Assembly (NCBI GenBank): GCA_021029595.1
Contig: JAJJOY010000003.1
Coordinates: 683,302 to 747,301 of the forward strand
DNA: 64,000 bases
Direction of reading: 5' to 3'
From: Hominenteromicrobium mulieris
GTDB lineage: Bacteria > Bacillota > Clostridia > Oscillospirales > Acutalibacteraceae
This document shows, piece after piece, positions 43,437-52,885 of this stretch (position 1 is the stretch's first letter; each line of letters starts with the position of its first letter). Both the position numbers and the translations under genes were made by a program. The notes under the pieces were generated by a model. It was given only the letters and a program-made list of their open reading frames with translations. It searched no databases and had not been told where the DNA came from.

Positions 43437-43452
43437 AAAAGGAGGAAAATAA

Positions 43453-43667
43453 ATGCGTTATCAAACCTATGTGCTGCACTTGATTGATGGAACCGCCATC
43501 CCAATGGTGGAGGATTACGACCTGCCCGCTGAAAAGGGAATTGTGGGCACTTCTCCAAAGCAGCCCCAGACGAGATTTTTACCGTGGGCGACCGGCTGCT
43601 GGGCTTTGCCTATATACCCAAGAGCAGCATTGTTTACCTGGAAACCGGCGATGTGATTGTGAGGTGA
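43453..43667 (+). pseudogene. Small ICE gene broken by a frameshift
   Basis: From ATG 43453 the frame gives MRYQTYVLHLIDGTAIPMVE and on to EKGIVG. After about 43548 it turns into Trp/Cys/Pro-rich nonsense. The next frame from there gives DEIFTVGDRLLGFAYIPKSS then IVYLETGDVIVR and a stop at 43665-43667, which reads as a natural continuation. One missing base around 43548-43551 would restore a protein of about 72 residues. A sequencing error or true mutation cannot be separated here. The ribosome site AAAAGGAGG is intact. The role is unknown. Confidence 0.72.
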
Positions 43668-43671
43668 TATT

Positions 43672-44085
43672 TTGGAAGTCAAGATCAACCGGGAAATCCG
43701 CAACTACACCGAATCCATGTTTTTCGGGCTGAGTATGCGGCAGTTCATCTTTTCTGTCCTCGCCTGCAGCGTGGCCGTGGGCCTTTACTTTATCCTGCGC
43801 CCCTACTTTGGGGTGGAAACCCTGTCCTGGATGTGCATTTTGGGGGCGGCCCCCTTTGCCATGCTGGGGTTCATCACCTATCACGGTATGACGGCGGAAC
43901 AATTTATCTGGGCGTGGCTGCGCTCGGAAATGCTGGAGCCGAAGGAGTTTAAGTTCGAGGACAGCAACTACTACTATGCGGCCCTGAAAGATACCATCGA
44001 GGAGCTGCAAACCGGGCGGCCCGGCAAGAAGCGCCGGAAGGAGCCGAAACACTTTAGCAAACGGAAGGAGGCCAAGCATGATTAA
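43672..44085 (+). CDS. prgI: PrgI-family T4SS membrane protein
   Basis: A 137-residue protein with two membrane segments (about residues 27-47 and 52-72). The start EVKINREIRNYTESMFFGLS and the segment GLSMRQFIFSVLACSV are typical for PrgI proteins. It begins with TTG 43672, with GAGGTGAT upstream, and overlaps virB4 by eight bases. It is a VirB3-like partner of VirB4 in Gram-positive T4SS. Confidence 0.9.
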   Translation: MEVKINREIRNYTESMFFGLSMRQFIFSVLACSVAVGLYFILRPYFGVETLSWMCILGAAPFAMLGFITYHGMTAEQFIWAWLRSEMLEPKEFKFEDSNYYYAALKDTIEELQTGRPGKKRRKEPKHFSKRKEAKHD

Positions 44086-46435
44086 GACCATCAAAACCAT
44101 GTCCAAGCAGGAAAAGGAGCGTTACACCGTCCCCCGGAAGGTGCAGGATGTGATCCCCGTCCGCCGTATCTGGCCGGACGGCATCTTCCTTGTGGGGAAC
44201 AAGTTCTCCAAAACCTATAAATTCAGCGACATCAACTATCTGGTGGCCAGCCGCGAGGACAAGGAATCCATGTTCCTCACCTATTCGGAGCTGCTCAATT
44301 CCCTGGATTCCGGTGCGGTGACGAAAATCACCATCAATAACCGCCGTATGAATCAGGCCAACTTTGAAACGTCCATCCTCATGCCCATGCAGGGGGATTT
44401 CCGGGATGAGTACCGGGGGGAATATAACCAAATGCTGCTGGATAAAGCCACCGGAGCCAACGGCATTATGCAGGAAAAGTATATCACCATCTCCGTGGTG
44501 AAGAAGGATATTGAGGAGGCCCGCGCCTATTTTTCTCGTGTGGGAGCCGACCTGATTTCCCACTTTGCGGCCCTTGGCTCCAAGTGCGTGGAGCTGGACG
44601 CCACCGAGCGCCTGCGTATCCTGCACGACTTCTACCGCCAAGGCGAGGAATCCGAGTTTGTTTTCAATGCCCGTGAGATGATGAAGCGGGGCCACAGCTT
44701 CAAGGACTATATCTGCCCGGACGGGATCGAAAAAAAGAGCGACTATCTGAAGCTGGGCGGCAAGTTCTGCCGGGTGCTGTTCCTCAAAGACTACGCCTCT
44801 TATATTAAGGATAACATGGTGACGGAGCTTACCGATTTCAACCGAAATCTGATGTTCTCCATCGACATTGTGCCGGTTCCCACGGATGAGGCCGTGCGGG
44901 AGGTGGAAAACCGCCTGCTGGGTGTGGAAACCAACATCACCAACTGGCAGCGCCGCCAGAACGCCAACAACAACTTCTCTGCTGTGGTCCCCTACGATAT
45001 GGAATTGCAGCGCAAGGAAAGCAAGGAGTTTTTGGATGACCTCACCACCCGCGACCAGAGGATGATGTTCGCGGTGATGACCCTGGCCATCACCGCCGAC
45101 ACCAAGGAGCAGCTTGACAGCGATACCGAAGCGGTGCTTTCCGTGGCGCGAAAGCACATGTGCCAGCTTGCGGTGCTCAAGTTCCAGCAGCTTGATGGCC
45201 TGAACACCGCCCTGCCCATCGGGGTGCGGAAAATCAACGCCTTCCGTACCCTCACCACGGAATCCCTGGCCGTATTCATCCCCTTCAAGGTCCAGGAGAT
45301 CCAGGATAAGGGCGGCATTTACTTTGGAGAGAACGCCATTTCCCACAACCTCATCATGTGCAACAAGGCGAACCTTTTGAACCAGTCGGCCTTCCTGCTG
45401 GGCGTCCCCGGCGCGGGCAAGTCCTTCAGCGCCAAGGAGCTGATCGCGTTTCTTATGCTCCACCCAGATTACGCAAATGACGACATCCTGATCTGTGACC
45501 CGGAGGGAGAATTTGGCGCACTCGTCAAAGCCCTGGGCCGGGAGAAAGCGACGGTGGCCCATCTGGTGGCAGGCGGCAAGGACCGCCTCAACGCCATGTA
45601 TATGGTGGAGGGCTACGGTGAGCAAAACCCCATCGTGGAAAAGAGCCAGTTTGTCATGTCCCTCATCGAGCAGATCGACAAGCGCGGCGTGGGGCCGCAG
45701 CATAAATCCATCATCGACCGCTGCACCGCCCTGGTGTACCCGGAGGCGGAGAATGCCGGGAGGGTGGCTACCCTCTGCGACCTGCGTCAAAAACTGCTGG
45801 AGCAGCCGGAGGATAAGGCCAGGGAGATCGCCCTTTCCCTGGAGCTTTACACCACCGGTTCCCTGGACATCTTTGGCCGGGAAAGCACGGTGGATTTGAA
45901 CAAGCCCTATGTGGTGTTCGACATCCACGGCCTGGGCGAGCAGCTAAAGCCTGCCGGTTCCCTGGTCATCACCGATACGATCCTCAACCGCGTCACCCTC
46001 AACTGGAAACGGGGCAAGCGCACCCATGTGTTCATCGACGAGTTCCATGTGATGTTTGAGAATGAGCAAAGCGGCATTTTCTTTAATTCCGCATGGAGGC
46101 AGTTTAGAAAGCGTGGGGCCTACCCGACTGCTATCACCCAGAACGTGGAGTACCTTTTGGATTCCGTCCAGGCCAGCACCATGCTCTCTAACTCGGAGTT
46201 TATCGTCATGCTGAACCAGGCGGCGTCCGACCGGGCAAAGCTGGCGAAGCTCCTCAATATCTCCAACGAGCAGATGAGCTATGTCACCAATGCGGACGCT
46301 GGCTGCGGCCTCATCCGGTATGGCAGCGCCCTGGTGCCGTTCATCAACCGATTCCCCCGTGACACCAAGCTCTATGCCCTGATGACGACCAAGCCCGGTG
46401 AAGGCGTATTCGGCGGCGAGGAGGTGCCGGTATGA
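44078..46435 (+). CDS. virB4: VirB4-family conjugation ATPase
   Basis: A 785-residue ATPase. The N-terminal half mediates assembly; the C-terminal half has Walker A GVPGAGKS near residue 443 and Walker B VFIDEFHVMF near 651. Motifs following (AWRQFRKRGAYPTAITQNVE) are typical for VirB4/TrbE. It powers channel assembly and substrate transfer on the inner membrane face. Overlaps with PrgI before and the DUF6075 gene after place it in the core T4SS operon. Confidence 0.95.
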   Translation: MIKTIKTMSKQEKERYTVPRKVQDVIPVRRIWPDGIFLVGNKFSKTYKFSDINYLVASREDKESMFLTYSELLNSLDSGAVTKITINNRRMNQANFETSILMPMQGDFRDEYRGEYNQMLLDKATGANGIMQEKYITISVVKKDIEEARAYFSRVGADLISHFAALGSKCVELDATERLRILHDFYRQGEESEFVFNAREMMKRGHSFKDYICPDGIEKKSDYLKLGGKFCRVLFLKDYASYIKDNMVTELTDFNRNLMFSIDIVPVPTDEAVREVENRLLGVETNITNWQRRQNANNNFSAVVPYDMELQRKESKEFLDDLTTRDQRMMFAVMTLAITADTKEQLDSDTEAVLSVARKHMCQLAVLKFQQLDGLNTALPIGVRKINAFRTLTTESLAVFIPFKVQEIQDKGGIYFGENAISHNLIMCNKANLLNQSAFLLGVPGAGKSFSAKELIAFLMLHPDYANDDILICDPEGEFGALVKALGREKATVAHLVAGGKDRLNAMYMVEGYGEQNPIVEKSQFVMSLIEQIDKRGVGPQHKSIIDRCTALVYPEAENAGRVATLCDLRQKLLEQPEDKAREIALSLELYTTGSLDIFGRESTVDLNKPYVVFDIHGLGEQLKPAGSLVITDTILNRVTLNWKRGKRTHVFIDEFHVMFENEQSGIFFNSAWRQFRKRGAYPTAITQNVEYLLDSVQASTMLSNSEFIVMLNQAASDRAKLAKLLNISNEQMSYVTNADAGCGLIRYGSALVPFINRFPRDTKLYALMTTKPGEGVFGGEEVPV

Positions 46436-46836
46436 GCAATCTTCGCTTTGCGTCCCCGGAACACCGGGATTTCTTTTTGGATATGATGAGCGAGGCTCGG
46501 AGGAACGACTGTTACCACCGGGCCTTTTTCTATGTGATGGGGATTGCCCCGGAAACGCGGTCAAACATCCGCCAGATGTTTGACTTCAAGCAGGACTGTA
46601 TCGAGCCGGATGGTATGCACGGCGGCTGGCAGACCAGCGGCACCGTCCGGGTGTGCCGCCTTGCTTTTAATCTCTGGAACGGCTATACCGACCCGGAGCA
46701 CAGCAACGCCTATTCCCCGGAGGATTTGTTCTGCTGCGAGTTCGCCCCCTACTTTATGGAAGGCGTGAAAATCCGTTACCCGAAATACTGCCGGGAGCTG
46801 CCCCCTGTAAGAAAGCAGGCGGAACCGGCGCGATGA
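46432..46836 (+). CDS. DUF6075-like ICE protein
   Basis: A 134-residue soluble protein: FASPEHRDFFLDMMSEARRN, then YHRAFFYVMGIAPETRSNI and WQTSGTVRVCRLAFNLWNGY. The order directly after virB4 and these motifs match DUF6075 as I remember it. ATG 46432 overlaps the virB4 stop. Its role in transfer is unknown. Confidence 0.82.
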   Translation: MSNLRFASPEHRDFFLDMMSEARRNDCYHRAFFYVMGIAPETRSNIRQMFDFKQDCIEPDGMHGGWQTSGTVRVCRLAFNLWNGYTDPEHSNAYSPEDLFCCEFAPYFMEGVKIRYPKYCRELPPVRKQAEPAR

Positions 46837-46862
46837 TACGTTTGAGAATGGAGGAATGAACA

Positions 46863-47615
46863 ATGGCTGAACCGGCTCTTACGTTGCGGGACCACCCGCA
46901 GATCATAGACCTGATTTCCGTTCTGGAACAGAGCGGGCTTCAAAAGCAGAAGGAAGAAGTACAGGCCCTGGTGGGCTATATCGACGGTATGGAAGAAAAG
47001 CTGTCCCAGATGATGGACGAAATGAAGGAAATGCGCCTGGAGGTGGGCAAGCTCCACGACAAGGGAATCCGCGCACGGTGCTCCCAGCTTGCGGACACTG
47101 TGGAGGGTAAAGTCCGCCAGACCAAAGTGATGGTTTCCACGGCAAAGGAAAACCTCATTTCATCTGCAAAGCAGATGGTGCAGACCTTCCGGGAAAAAGG
47201 GCGCTCTGCCCTGTGCCATGCGGCCCAGGCCCTGCACATCCCCTCAGTTCTTTCCCGGATGGGACGGGGCTTTGCCCATTCGGAAAAAAGCATGGGGCAA
47301 CTCGCTGTGAGACTGGACTCCATGCGGGAAGAATTGCACCAGGCGGGTGGCCACATCAAAAACGCCGGGCTTGCCCTTACGGGAAAGGAACCCCAGGAAA
47401 GCAAGGAATTATCTGCGGATAAGGGTGTGCTTGCCAAGCTGCGGAGCTTTGTGCTGTCTTGCGGCAAGGTGTTTTCGGAAATGGAACGCGACATGGCGCT
47501 CACGGTGGAGCGAATCAATGGCGGGCGCTCATCGGTGAAAACCGAACTGCAGGGGTTGAGATCGGCCCAGGCCGGGCAGCGCCGCCAAGCGGCCAGCAAG
47601 GAACAGGCACGATAA
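46863..47615 (+). CDS. DUF6674-like helical protein
   Basis: A 250-residue protein with long helices: IIDLISVLEQSGLQKQKEEV and EEKLSQMMDEMKEMRLEVGK form a coiled coil. The C-terminal half has a further coiled coil and a basic tail. Context between VirB4 and sortase genes matches DUF6674 in related ICEs. It has no membrane segment. Possibly a scaffold of the transfer machine. Confidence 0.8.
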   Translation: MAEPALTLRDHPQIIDLISVLEQSGLQKQKEEVQALVGYIDGMEEKLSQMMDEMKEMRLEVGKLHDKGIRARCSQLADTVEGKVRQTKVMVSTAKENLISSAKQMVQTFREKGRSALCHAAQALHIPSVLSRMGRGFAHSEKSMGQLAVRLDSMREELHQAGGHIKNAGLALTGKEPQESKELSADKGVLAKLRSFVLSCGKVFSEMERDMALTVERINGGRSSVKTELQGLRSAQAGQRRQAASKEQAR

Positions 47616-47632
47616 GTACAGGAGGGTGAAAT

Positions 47633-48421
47633 ATGAGTGACAAAGTGAAAAGCAGACTGATGATCGCTGGGGCGGCCTTTTGTGCCGCCCTGTTCCTTTT
47701 CTCCGGGGCTATGTTGGCCCGCGAATATCTGGACCAAAAGCAAAGCGCCGAAGCCTTTGACGAGGTGGCCGGGCTGGTCAAGGAAGATGTGGAGTTGCCC
47801 GCGCTGGAGCTGGCCGATGACCCGGCCCAGGAGCCGGAAGAACTCACGGCTTTTGAAAAGTATGCGGATGTGTACGCCAAGAACAGCGATTTGGTGGGCT
47901 GGATTTCTATTCCCGGCACCCGGATTGATTATCCCGTCATGCAGACCAAGGATAACCCCAACTTCTATCTGAAGCACGCTTTTGATAAGTCGTACAGCAG
48001 CTATGGGGTGCCCTATATGCAGGAAAACTGCGACGTCGGCATTTCCGACAATCTGATGCTGTACGGCCATCACATGAACAACGGCAGTATGTTCTCCGAT
48101 CTGTGCAAGTACGAGAGTGAGGATTTCTACCAGGACCACAAGACCATTCATTTTGATACGCTGGACAGCTTTGGCGAGTATGAGGTAATCGCCGCATTTA
48201 AGACGGTGGCCTACTCAGAGCAAGGCTTCAAGTATTACCACTTCGTCCGGGCCGAACAGGAAGAAGATTTTGACGAGTTTATTGCCAAGTGCAAGGAACT
48301 GGCGCTCTATGACACGGGCGTGACTGCGGAATACGGCGACCAGCTCATTACCCTTTCCACCTGCGAGTATTCCCGAACCAACGGGCGGATGGTGGTTGTC
48401 GCCAAGCTGCTGGAGGAATAA
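47633..48421 (+). CDS. srtB: Class B sortase
   Basis: A 262-residue membrane-anchored transpeptidase. An N-terminal hydrophobic segment (residues 9-28) precedes the sortase domain. Catalytic His lies in LYGHHMNN near residue 145, the nucleophile C244 in TLSTCEYS, and Arg in TNGRMV. Sortases link surface proteins to the cell wall or pilus. The adhesin at 14728 with the C-terminal DTPKTG is the obvious substrate in the element. AGGAGGG precedes the ATG. Confidence 0.93.
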   Translation: MSDKVKSRLMIAGAAFCAALFLFSGAMLAREYLDQKQSAEAFDEVAGLVKEDVELPALELADDPAQEPEELTAFEKYADVYAKNSDLVGWISIPGTRIDYPVMQTKDNPNFYLKHAFDKSYSSYGVPYMQENCDVGISDNLMLYGHHMNNGSMFSDLCKYESEDFYQDHKTIHFDTLDSFGEYEVIAAFKTVAYSEQGFKYYHFVRAEQEEDFDEFIAKCKELALYDTGVTAEYGDQLITLSTCEYSRTNGRMVVVAKLLEE

Positions 48422-48454
48422 GGGCGGCCCCGCCCGGGGAAGGAGGTGAAGCCC

Positions 48455-50266
48455 ATGGGCAAGGGTATAAAAACAAGAGTTTCTGCGAAAAAAGGCATTA
48501 AAGCGATTGATAAAGCGGCGGTTGCTTCTGAACGGATGAAGGAGGCATATATCCGCACCAAGGATAAGGCCGACCACAGCCTGTATGCGGAGGAAAGCTC
48601 TCCTGGTGAATATGCGTCCGACCGCCTTTCCGCTGGGGTGGATAACGTCACCCATGAAGCGGTTCACCAGTTTGATAAACAGGGCCGCAGAGGGGTTCAG
48701 ACGACTAAGGAGAATATCTCCCAGCTCAAGGAGAAAATCCAAAAGCGGAAAGCCGCAGCCGAACAGCTGAAAAAACAAGCGGAGAAACAGGCGGCTCAGC
48801 AGGCTGGGCAGCCCGCCACACGCTGGAGTGGCCGTCAGGCAGCCGATACGGTTTCCGAGCCGGCCAAGGCGGTCCGTCAGGAGCGCGGGGCCATCAAGAC
48901 CCTGGACCGCGGCAAGAAAGGCATTAAGACAGTGGACAGGGGCCGAAAAAACATCAAGCAGGCTTCTTCCACGGCCAAGGGAACCATAAAAACCACCAGC
49001 AAATCCATTAAGACGGCGGAAAAGACTGCCAAGGCCAGTATCAAGACCAGCCAACAGGCGGCTAAAGCTGCCCAGCGGACTGCCCAGGCCACGGCGCGGG
49101 CGGCCAGGGCTGCAGCTCATGCCGCCCGCATAGCGGCTCGAACTGCGGTAGTTGCGGCAAAGGCAGCGGTCAAGGCTACGGTTGCGGCGGTGAAAGCCAT
49201 CATTGCAGCCACCAAGGCGCTGATTGCCGCCATCGCTGCCGGGGGCTGGATCGCCGTGCTGGTAATTATTGTAATCTGCCTCATCGGTATGATTATCGGC
49301 TCCTGCTTTGGGATTTTCTTTTCCGGCGAGGATTCCGGCACCGGGCAGACCATGCAGACTGCTGTACAGGAGATCAATACAGATTACCAGGAGAACCTGG
49401 ATGAGATCAAGACGTCCCACAGCTATGATGTGTTGGAGATGTCCGGTTCCCGCGCTGTGTGGAAAGAGGTATTGGCGGTTTACGCCGTCAAAACCACCAC
49501 CGATTCGGACAACGCCCAGGAAGTGGCCACCATGGATGATGAGAAGCTAGAGCTGTTAAAGGACATCTTCTGGCAGATGAATGAGATCTCGTCCAGCACG
49601 TCCACCCAGACGGAAACAGTGATTGAAACATCCGATGACGGCAACGGCAATATCGTGGAAACGGAAACCACGGTCACGCAAACCTATCTGTATATCACTG
49701 TCAGCCACAAGACTGCGGAGGAAATGGCCAACCAGTTCGGCTTTAACGAGGACCAGCGGGAACAGATGGCGGAACTTTTAGCCGATGAGAACAATTCCCT
49801 TTGGTCCCAGGTGCTTTACGGCATTACCGGAGGGGATGGCGAAATCGTCACGGTGGCGCTCTCCCAGGTGGGCAATGTTGGCGGCGAACCGTACTGGAGC
49901 TGGTACGGCTTTGGCAGTCGTGTGGAATGGTGCGCCTGCTTTGTAAGCTGGTGCGCCAATGAGTGCGGTTATATCGAAGCCGGCGTGATCCCGAAGTTTG
50001 CGGCCTGCGCGTCCCAGGGTGTTCCCTGGTTCCAGGAGCGTGGGCTGTGGCAGGATAACAGCTATGAGCCGCGCCCCGGCGACATCATCTTTTTTGACTG
50101 GGATGATGGAGGCCAAGACGGTTCTTCCGACCATGTGGGGATTGTGGAGAAGGTGGAGAATGGCCGCGTCTACACCGTGGAGGGCAACTCTGGCGACTCC
50201 GTGCGACAGAACAGCTATCCCGTGGGATACTATGAGATTTACGGGTATGGCACACCTGCCTGTTAA
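48455..50266 (+). CDS. CHAP-domain cell wall hydrolase of the T4SS
   Basis: A 603-residue protein. The first 270 residues are Lys/Ala/Thr-rich and helical, with many short repeats (for instance [20 protein letters not shown]). One membrane segment near 265-290 ([19 protein letters not shown]) follows. The outer part ends in a CHAP domain: Cys in WCACFVSW near residue 492, His in SDHVGIVE near 560 and Asn in VEGNSGD. CHAP enzymes open peptidoglycan for the channel, like VirB1. ATG 48455 follows AAGGAGGTG. No SLT domain seen. Confidence 0.92.
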   Translation: MGKGIKTRVSAKKGIKAIDKAAVASERMKEAYIRTKDKADHSLYAEESSPGEYASDRLSAGVDNVTHEAVHQFDKQGRRGVQTTKENISQLKEKIQKRKAAAEQLKKQAEKQAAQQAGQPATRWSGRQAADTVSEPAKAVRQERGAIKTLDRGKKGIKTVDRGRKNIKQASSTAKGTIKTTSKSIKTAEKTAKASIKTSQQAAKAAQRTAQATARAARAAAHAARIAARTAVVAAKAAVKATVAAVKAIIAATKALIAAIAAGGWIAVLVIIVICLIGMIIGSCFGIFFSGEDSGTGQTMQTAVQEINTDYQENLDEIKTSHSYDVLEMSGSRAVWKEVLAVYAVKTTTDSDNAQEVATMDDEKLELLKDIFWQMNEISSSTSTQTETVIETSDDGNGNIVETETTVTQTYLYITVSHKTAEEMANQFGFNEDQREQMAELLADENNSLWSQVLYGITGGDGEIVTVALSQVGNVGGEPYWSWYGFGSRVEWCACFVSWCANECGYIEAGVIPKFAACASQGVPWFQERGLWQDNSYEPRPGDIIFFDWDDGGQDGSSDHVGIVEKVENGRVYTVEGNSGDSVRQNSYPVGYYEIYGYGTPAC

Positions 50267-50284
50267 CAGCTCCAAAAAAGAAGA

Positions 50285-50306
50285 AGCCCAGCCGCACAGG
50301 CGGCTG
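50285..50306 (+). terminator. Hairpin after CHAP gene
   Basis: CCCAGCCGC (50285-50293) and GCGGCTGGG (50298-50306) are perfect complements with an ACAG loop. The T-run is lacking, so terminator function is likely but not sure. It marks the border to the AT-richer cargo. Confidence 0.55.
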
Positions 50307-50340
50307 GGTACATAATGATAATAACAAAAGCATCGTCCCC

Positions 50341-50395
50341 TTGACAGCAAGACAAAAATATGCTATTCTGATTTTGGTTTGATAATTAGATTATC
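50341..50395 (+). promoter_or_regulatory. Promoter and operator candidate of cargo cassette 2
   Basis: TTGACA (50341-50346) and TATTCT (50364-50369), with an extended TGC, have a 17-base spacer. The inverted repeat GATAATTAGATTATC (50381-50395) follows at +1 region and is a plausible operator for the TetR-family regulator encoded next. Confidence 0.7.
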
Positions 50396-50432
50396 TTAAA
50401 TAAAGCGATTATCAGAGAAGGGAGAAAATATT

Positions 50433-51059
50433 TTGAGTTACTGTTCCGACTTGACAAGAGAGCGAATTATGGAATGTGCGAAAGTGGAATTCCTAAAAAA
50501 AGGCTTTCAGGCAACGCAGCTTAAAGATATTGTTACCGCTGCAAAGGTTACAACAGGTGCAATATATCGACATTTTAAGGATAAAGAAGCGTTGTTTTTT
50601 GCCTTAATCGAAGATGTTTACCATTATACATTAGATTTTCTGGATAATGCAGAACCTTACGATAAAGTTGGAATTAGAGAAGCTATTGAAAGGGATTCTG
50701 TTGAAGCGTCATATGTTCAGGCAATGACATATGTCAACTATATGTACGAGCATTTGGAGGAATTTCAACTCTTGCTGAAATGCAGCAAAGGTTCTCGCGT
50801 CGAAAACTTTATAGAAGAAATTACAATTCAATATACGAAACAGAATGCCCTATTTGTAAAGGCGGCATATGAAGCGGGATATGCGAAATGTCTGCCAAAC
50901 GATATAGAAATACACATTTTGACGCATGGATATATTACTGCACTATGTGAGTGTGTTTTGCACGATGTTCCTTATAAAAAGGCGGAGGATTATGTAAAAA
51001 ATATCATAAAATTCCAGCACTATGGCTGGTATGGTGTATTAGGGCTTCCACTAAAATAA
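50433..51059 (+). CDS. TetR/AcrR-family regulator of cargo cassette 2
   Basis: A 208-residue regulator. The N-terminal HTH is clear: RERIMECAKVEFLKKGFQAT then VTTGAIYRHFKDKEALFFAL. The C-terminal ligand and dimer domain is helical. It starts with TTG 50433; AAGGGAG lies upstream. It probably represses the promoter at 50341 and the transport operon behind it, being released by a ligand linked to the imported or exported compound. Cassette 1 has an AraC-type regulator instead. Confidence 0.87.
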   Translation: MSYCSDLTRERIMECAKVEFLKKGFQATQLKDIVTAAKVTTGAIYRHFKDKEALFFALIEDVYHYTLDFLDNAEPYDKVGIREAIERDSVEASYVQAMTYVNYMYEHLEEFQLLLKCSKGSRVENFIEEITIQYTKQNALFVKAAYEAGYAKCLPNDIEIHILTHGYITALCECVLHDVPYKKAEDYVKNIIKFQHYGWYGVLGLPLK

Positions 51060-51126
51060 GTGGCTTTTGCCATTTATTTTTTGCCAAATAATTAGTTTTC
51101 GCTAACCTATTTAAGGAGGATTTTTC

Positions 51127-52884
51127 ATGAAGAAAAAAACGAAACCTGGAGCAATTCAGCAATTGTTGAGTTATGCAGGAAATAATAAAAAGCAACTATA
51201 TCTTTCAACCTTTCTTGCAACGCTGGGCGAACTATTCGGGATGGCCCCCTTTATTACAGTGTCATTATTAGTCGCGGAACTATTTAACAAAACAGCTACT
51301 ATTCAAAATGTATGTATCTTGTTTGCAGTCGCTTTGGGCGGGCAAATATTAAAACTGTGGCTTACATATCAATCCTCTTTTATGTCGCATAAGGCTACAT
51401 ATAAAATATTGAAAAATATCCGTAGCAAAATCGCAGATAAAATGCTTCGGGTTCCAATGGGCGTCATGTTGGATACGCCGACCGGAAATTTCAAAAATTT
51501 GATGGCAGATACAGTTTCAAAATTAGAGGATTCGATGGCTCATTTTATGCCTGAAATAACCTCTAATGTAGTGGCTCCCCTATGCTGTATACTACTGGTA
51601 TTTATTCTTGACTGGCGCATGGGATTAGCTGCATTGATTACAATTCCCCTCGGACTTTTGGGTTACATTGGAATGATGAACGATTATGTGAATAAAAGTA
51701 CCACTTATATGAAATCACAAAATGCGATGAACAGTACGCTGGTTGAGTATGTAAATGGTATAGAGGTTATTAAGGCATTTAATCAAGGAAGTGCTTCTTA
51801 TAGTAAATTTACAGGTGCAATTAACTTCTTCCATGACAGTACTCTGGCATGGTGGAAGCAGAGTTGGCTTTGGTCAGCAGTCATTCAGGCTGTAATGCCG
51901 ACAACATTGTTGGGAACGCTTCCGATTGGCGCATGGCTTTATATGACTGGAACATTACCATTATCAGATTTTATCACTTGCATTATCCTTCCTATTGGAT
52001 TTATTGCCCCGCTTATGCGAGTAGGAAAATATTCTGAACAATTTAATATGGTGAAAGCCTGCCTCGATCAAATACGGGATTTTATTGAAAAACCGGAACT
52101 GAAACGTCCAGAAAAAAATGTTGCACTGGATGAAACAGCCTATCGCTTTGAAAATGTTTCTTTCGCTTATAACGAGACGGAAGTTCTGAAGAATGTATCC
52201 TTTGAAATCAAACCAGGTACTGTTTCAGCAATTGTCGGCCCTTCCGGTTCCGGAAAATCAACGATTGCAAAACTCATGGCTGGTTTTTGGGACGCCACAA
52301 AAGGAAAAGTTATTTTTGGCGGAAAGAATATTAAAGAGATTCCTTTCGCACAGTTGATGGGTGAAGTCAGTTATGTTGCACAGGACAATTTTCTGTTCGA
52401 TGAAAGTATCCGTGAAAACATCCGGCTCGGAAAACCGGATGCGACAGACGATGAGGTGGTAGCTGCTGCAAAAGCTGCCTGCTGTCATGAGTTTATTGTA
52501 AAGTTGGAAAACGGATATGATACAAATGCCGGAGACGCAGGAGGAAAACTTTCTGGCGGAGAACGTCAGCGAATTACTATCGCAAGGGCAATTCTAAAAA
52601 ATGCAAGAGTAATTATTCTTGATGAGGCCACGGCCTATGCTGATCCAGAAAATGAGTATCTCATTCAAAACGCTATCAGTAAACTTGTAAAAGGAAAAAC
52701 CCTCATCGTAGTAGCTCATCGTCTTGCGACCATCCAGAAGGCTGATCAAATCCTTGTGGTGGAAAATGGAAAGATTGTTGGCTGCGGCAGGCAGGAAGAG
52801 CTTTTATCAGAATGCCCACTTTATCAAAGATTATGGAGTGATTATGTGAGTTCAGCTGATCAAGTGGAAGGAGGGACATTTTAA
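51127..52884 (+). CDS. ABC half-transporter 1 of cassette 2 (YbtP/IrtA-like)
   Basis: A 585-residue fused membrane-ATPase protein. Walker A GPSGSGKS lies near residue 370, signature LSGGERQR near 474, Walker B IILDEATAYAD near 496, then VAHRLAT. It is related by eye to the product at 3530 (shared SKIADKMLRVPMG, DWRMGL and EYVNGIEVIKAFNQ type segments) but clearly diverged. TAAGGAGG precedes ATG 51127. The partner gene begins two bases after its stop. Chelate import or export remain open. Confidence 0.86.
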   Translation: MKKKTKPGAIQQLLSYAGNNKKQLYLSTFLATLGELFGMAPFITVSLLVAELFNKTATIQNVCILFAVALGGQILKLWLTYQSSFMSHKATYKILKNIRSKIADKMLRVPMGVMLDTPTGNFKNLMADTVSKLEDSMAHFMPEITSNVVAPLCCILLVFILDWRMGLAALITIPLGLLGYIGMMNDYVNKSTTYMKSQNAMNSTLVEYVNGIEVIKAFNQGSASYSKFTGAINFFHDSTLAWWKQSWLWSAVIQAVMPTTLLGTLPIGAWLYMTGTLPLSDFITCIILPIGFIAPLMRVGKYSEQFNMVKACLDQIRDFIEKPELKRPEKNVALDETAYRFENVSFAYNETEVLKNVSFEIKPGTVSAIVGPSGSGKSTIAKLMAGFWDATKGKVIFGGKNIKEIPFAQLMGEVSYVAQDNFLFDESIRENIRLGKPDATDDEVVAAAKAACCHEFIVKLENGYDTNAGDAGGKLSGGERQRITIARAILKNARVIILDEATAYADPENEYLIQNAISKLVKGKTLIVVAHRLATIQKADQILVVENGKIVGCGRQEELLSECPLYQRLWSDYVSSADQVEGGTF

Positions 52885-52885
52885 T

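Noticed and set aside
48900..49240. Ala/Lys/Thr-rich repeats in the CHAP gene as a sign of frameshift or low-quality sequence
   Set aside because: The frame is continuous into a membrane segment and a full CHAP domain; such basic repeat regions are plausible in this T4SS hydrolase group.
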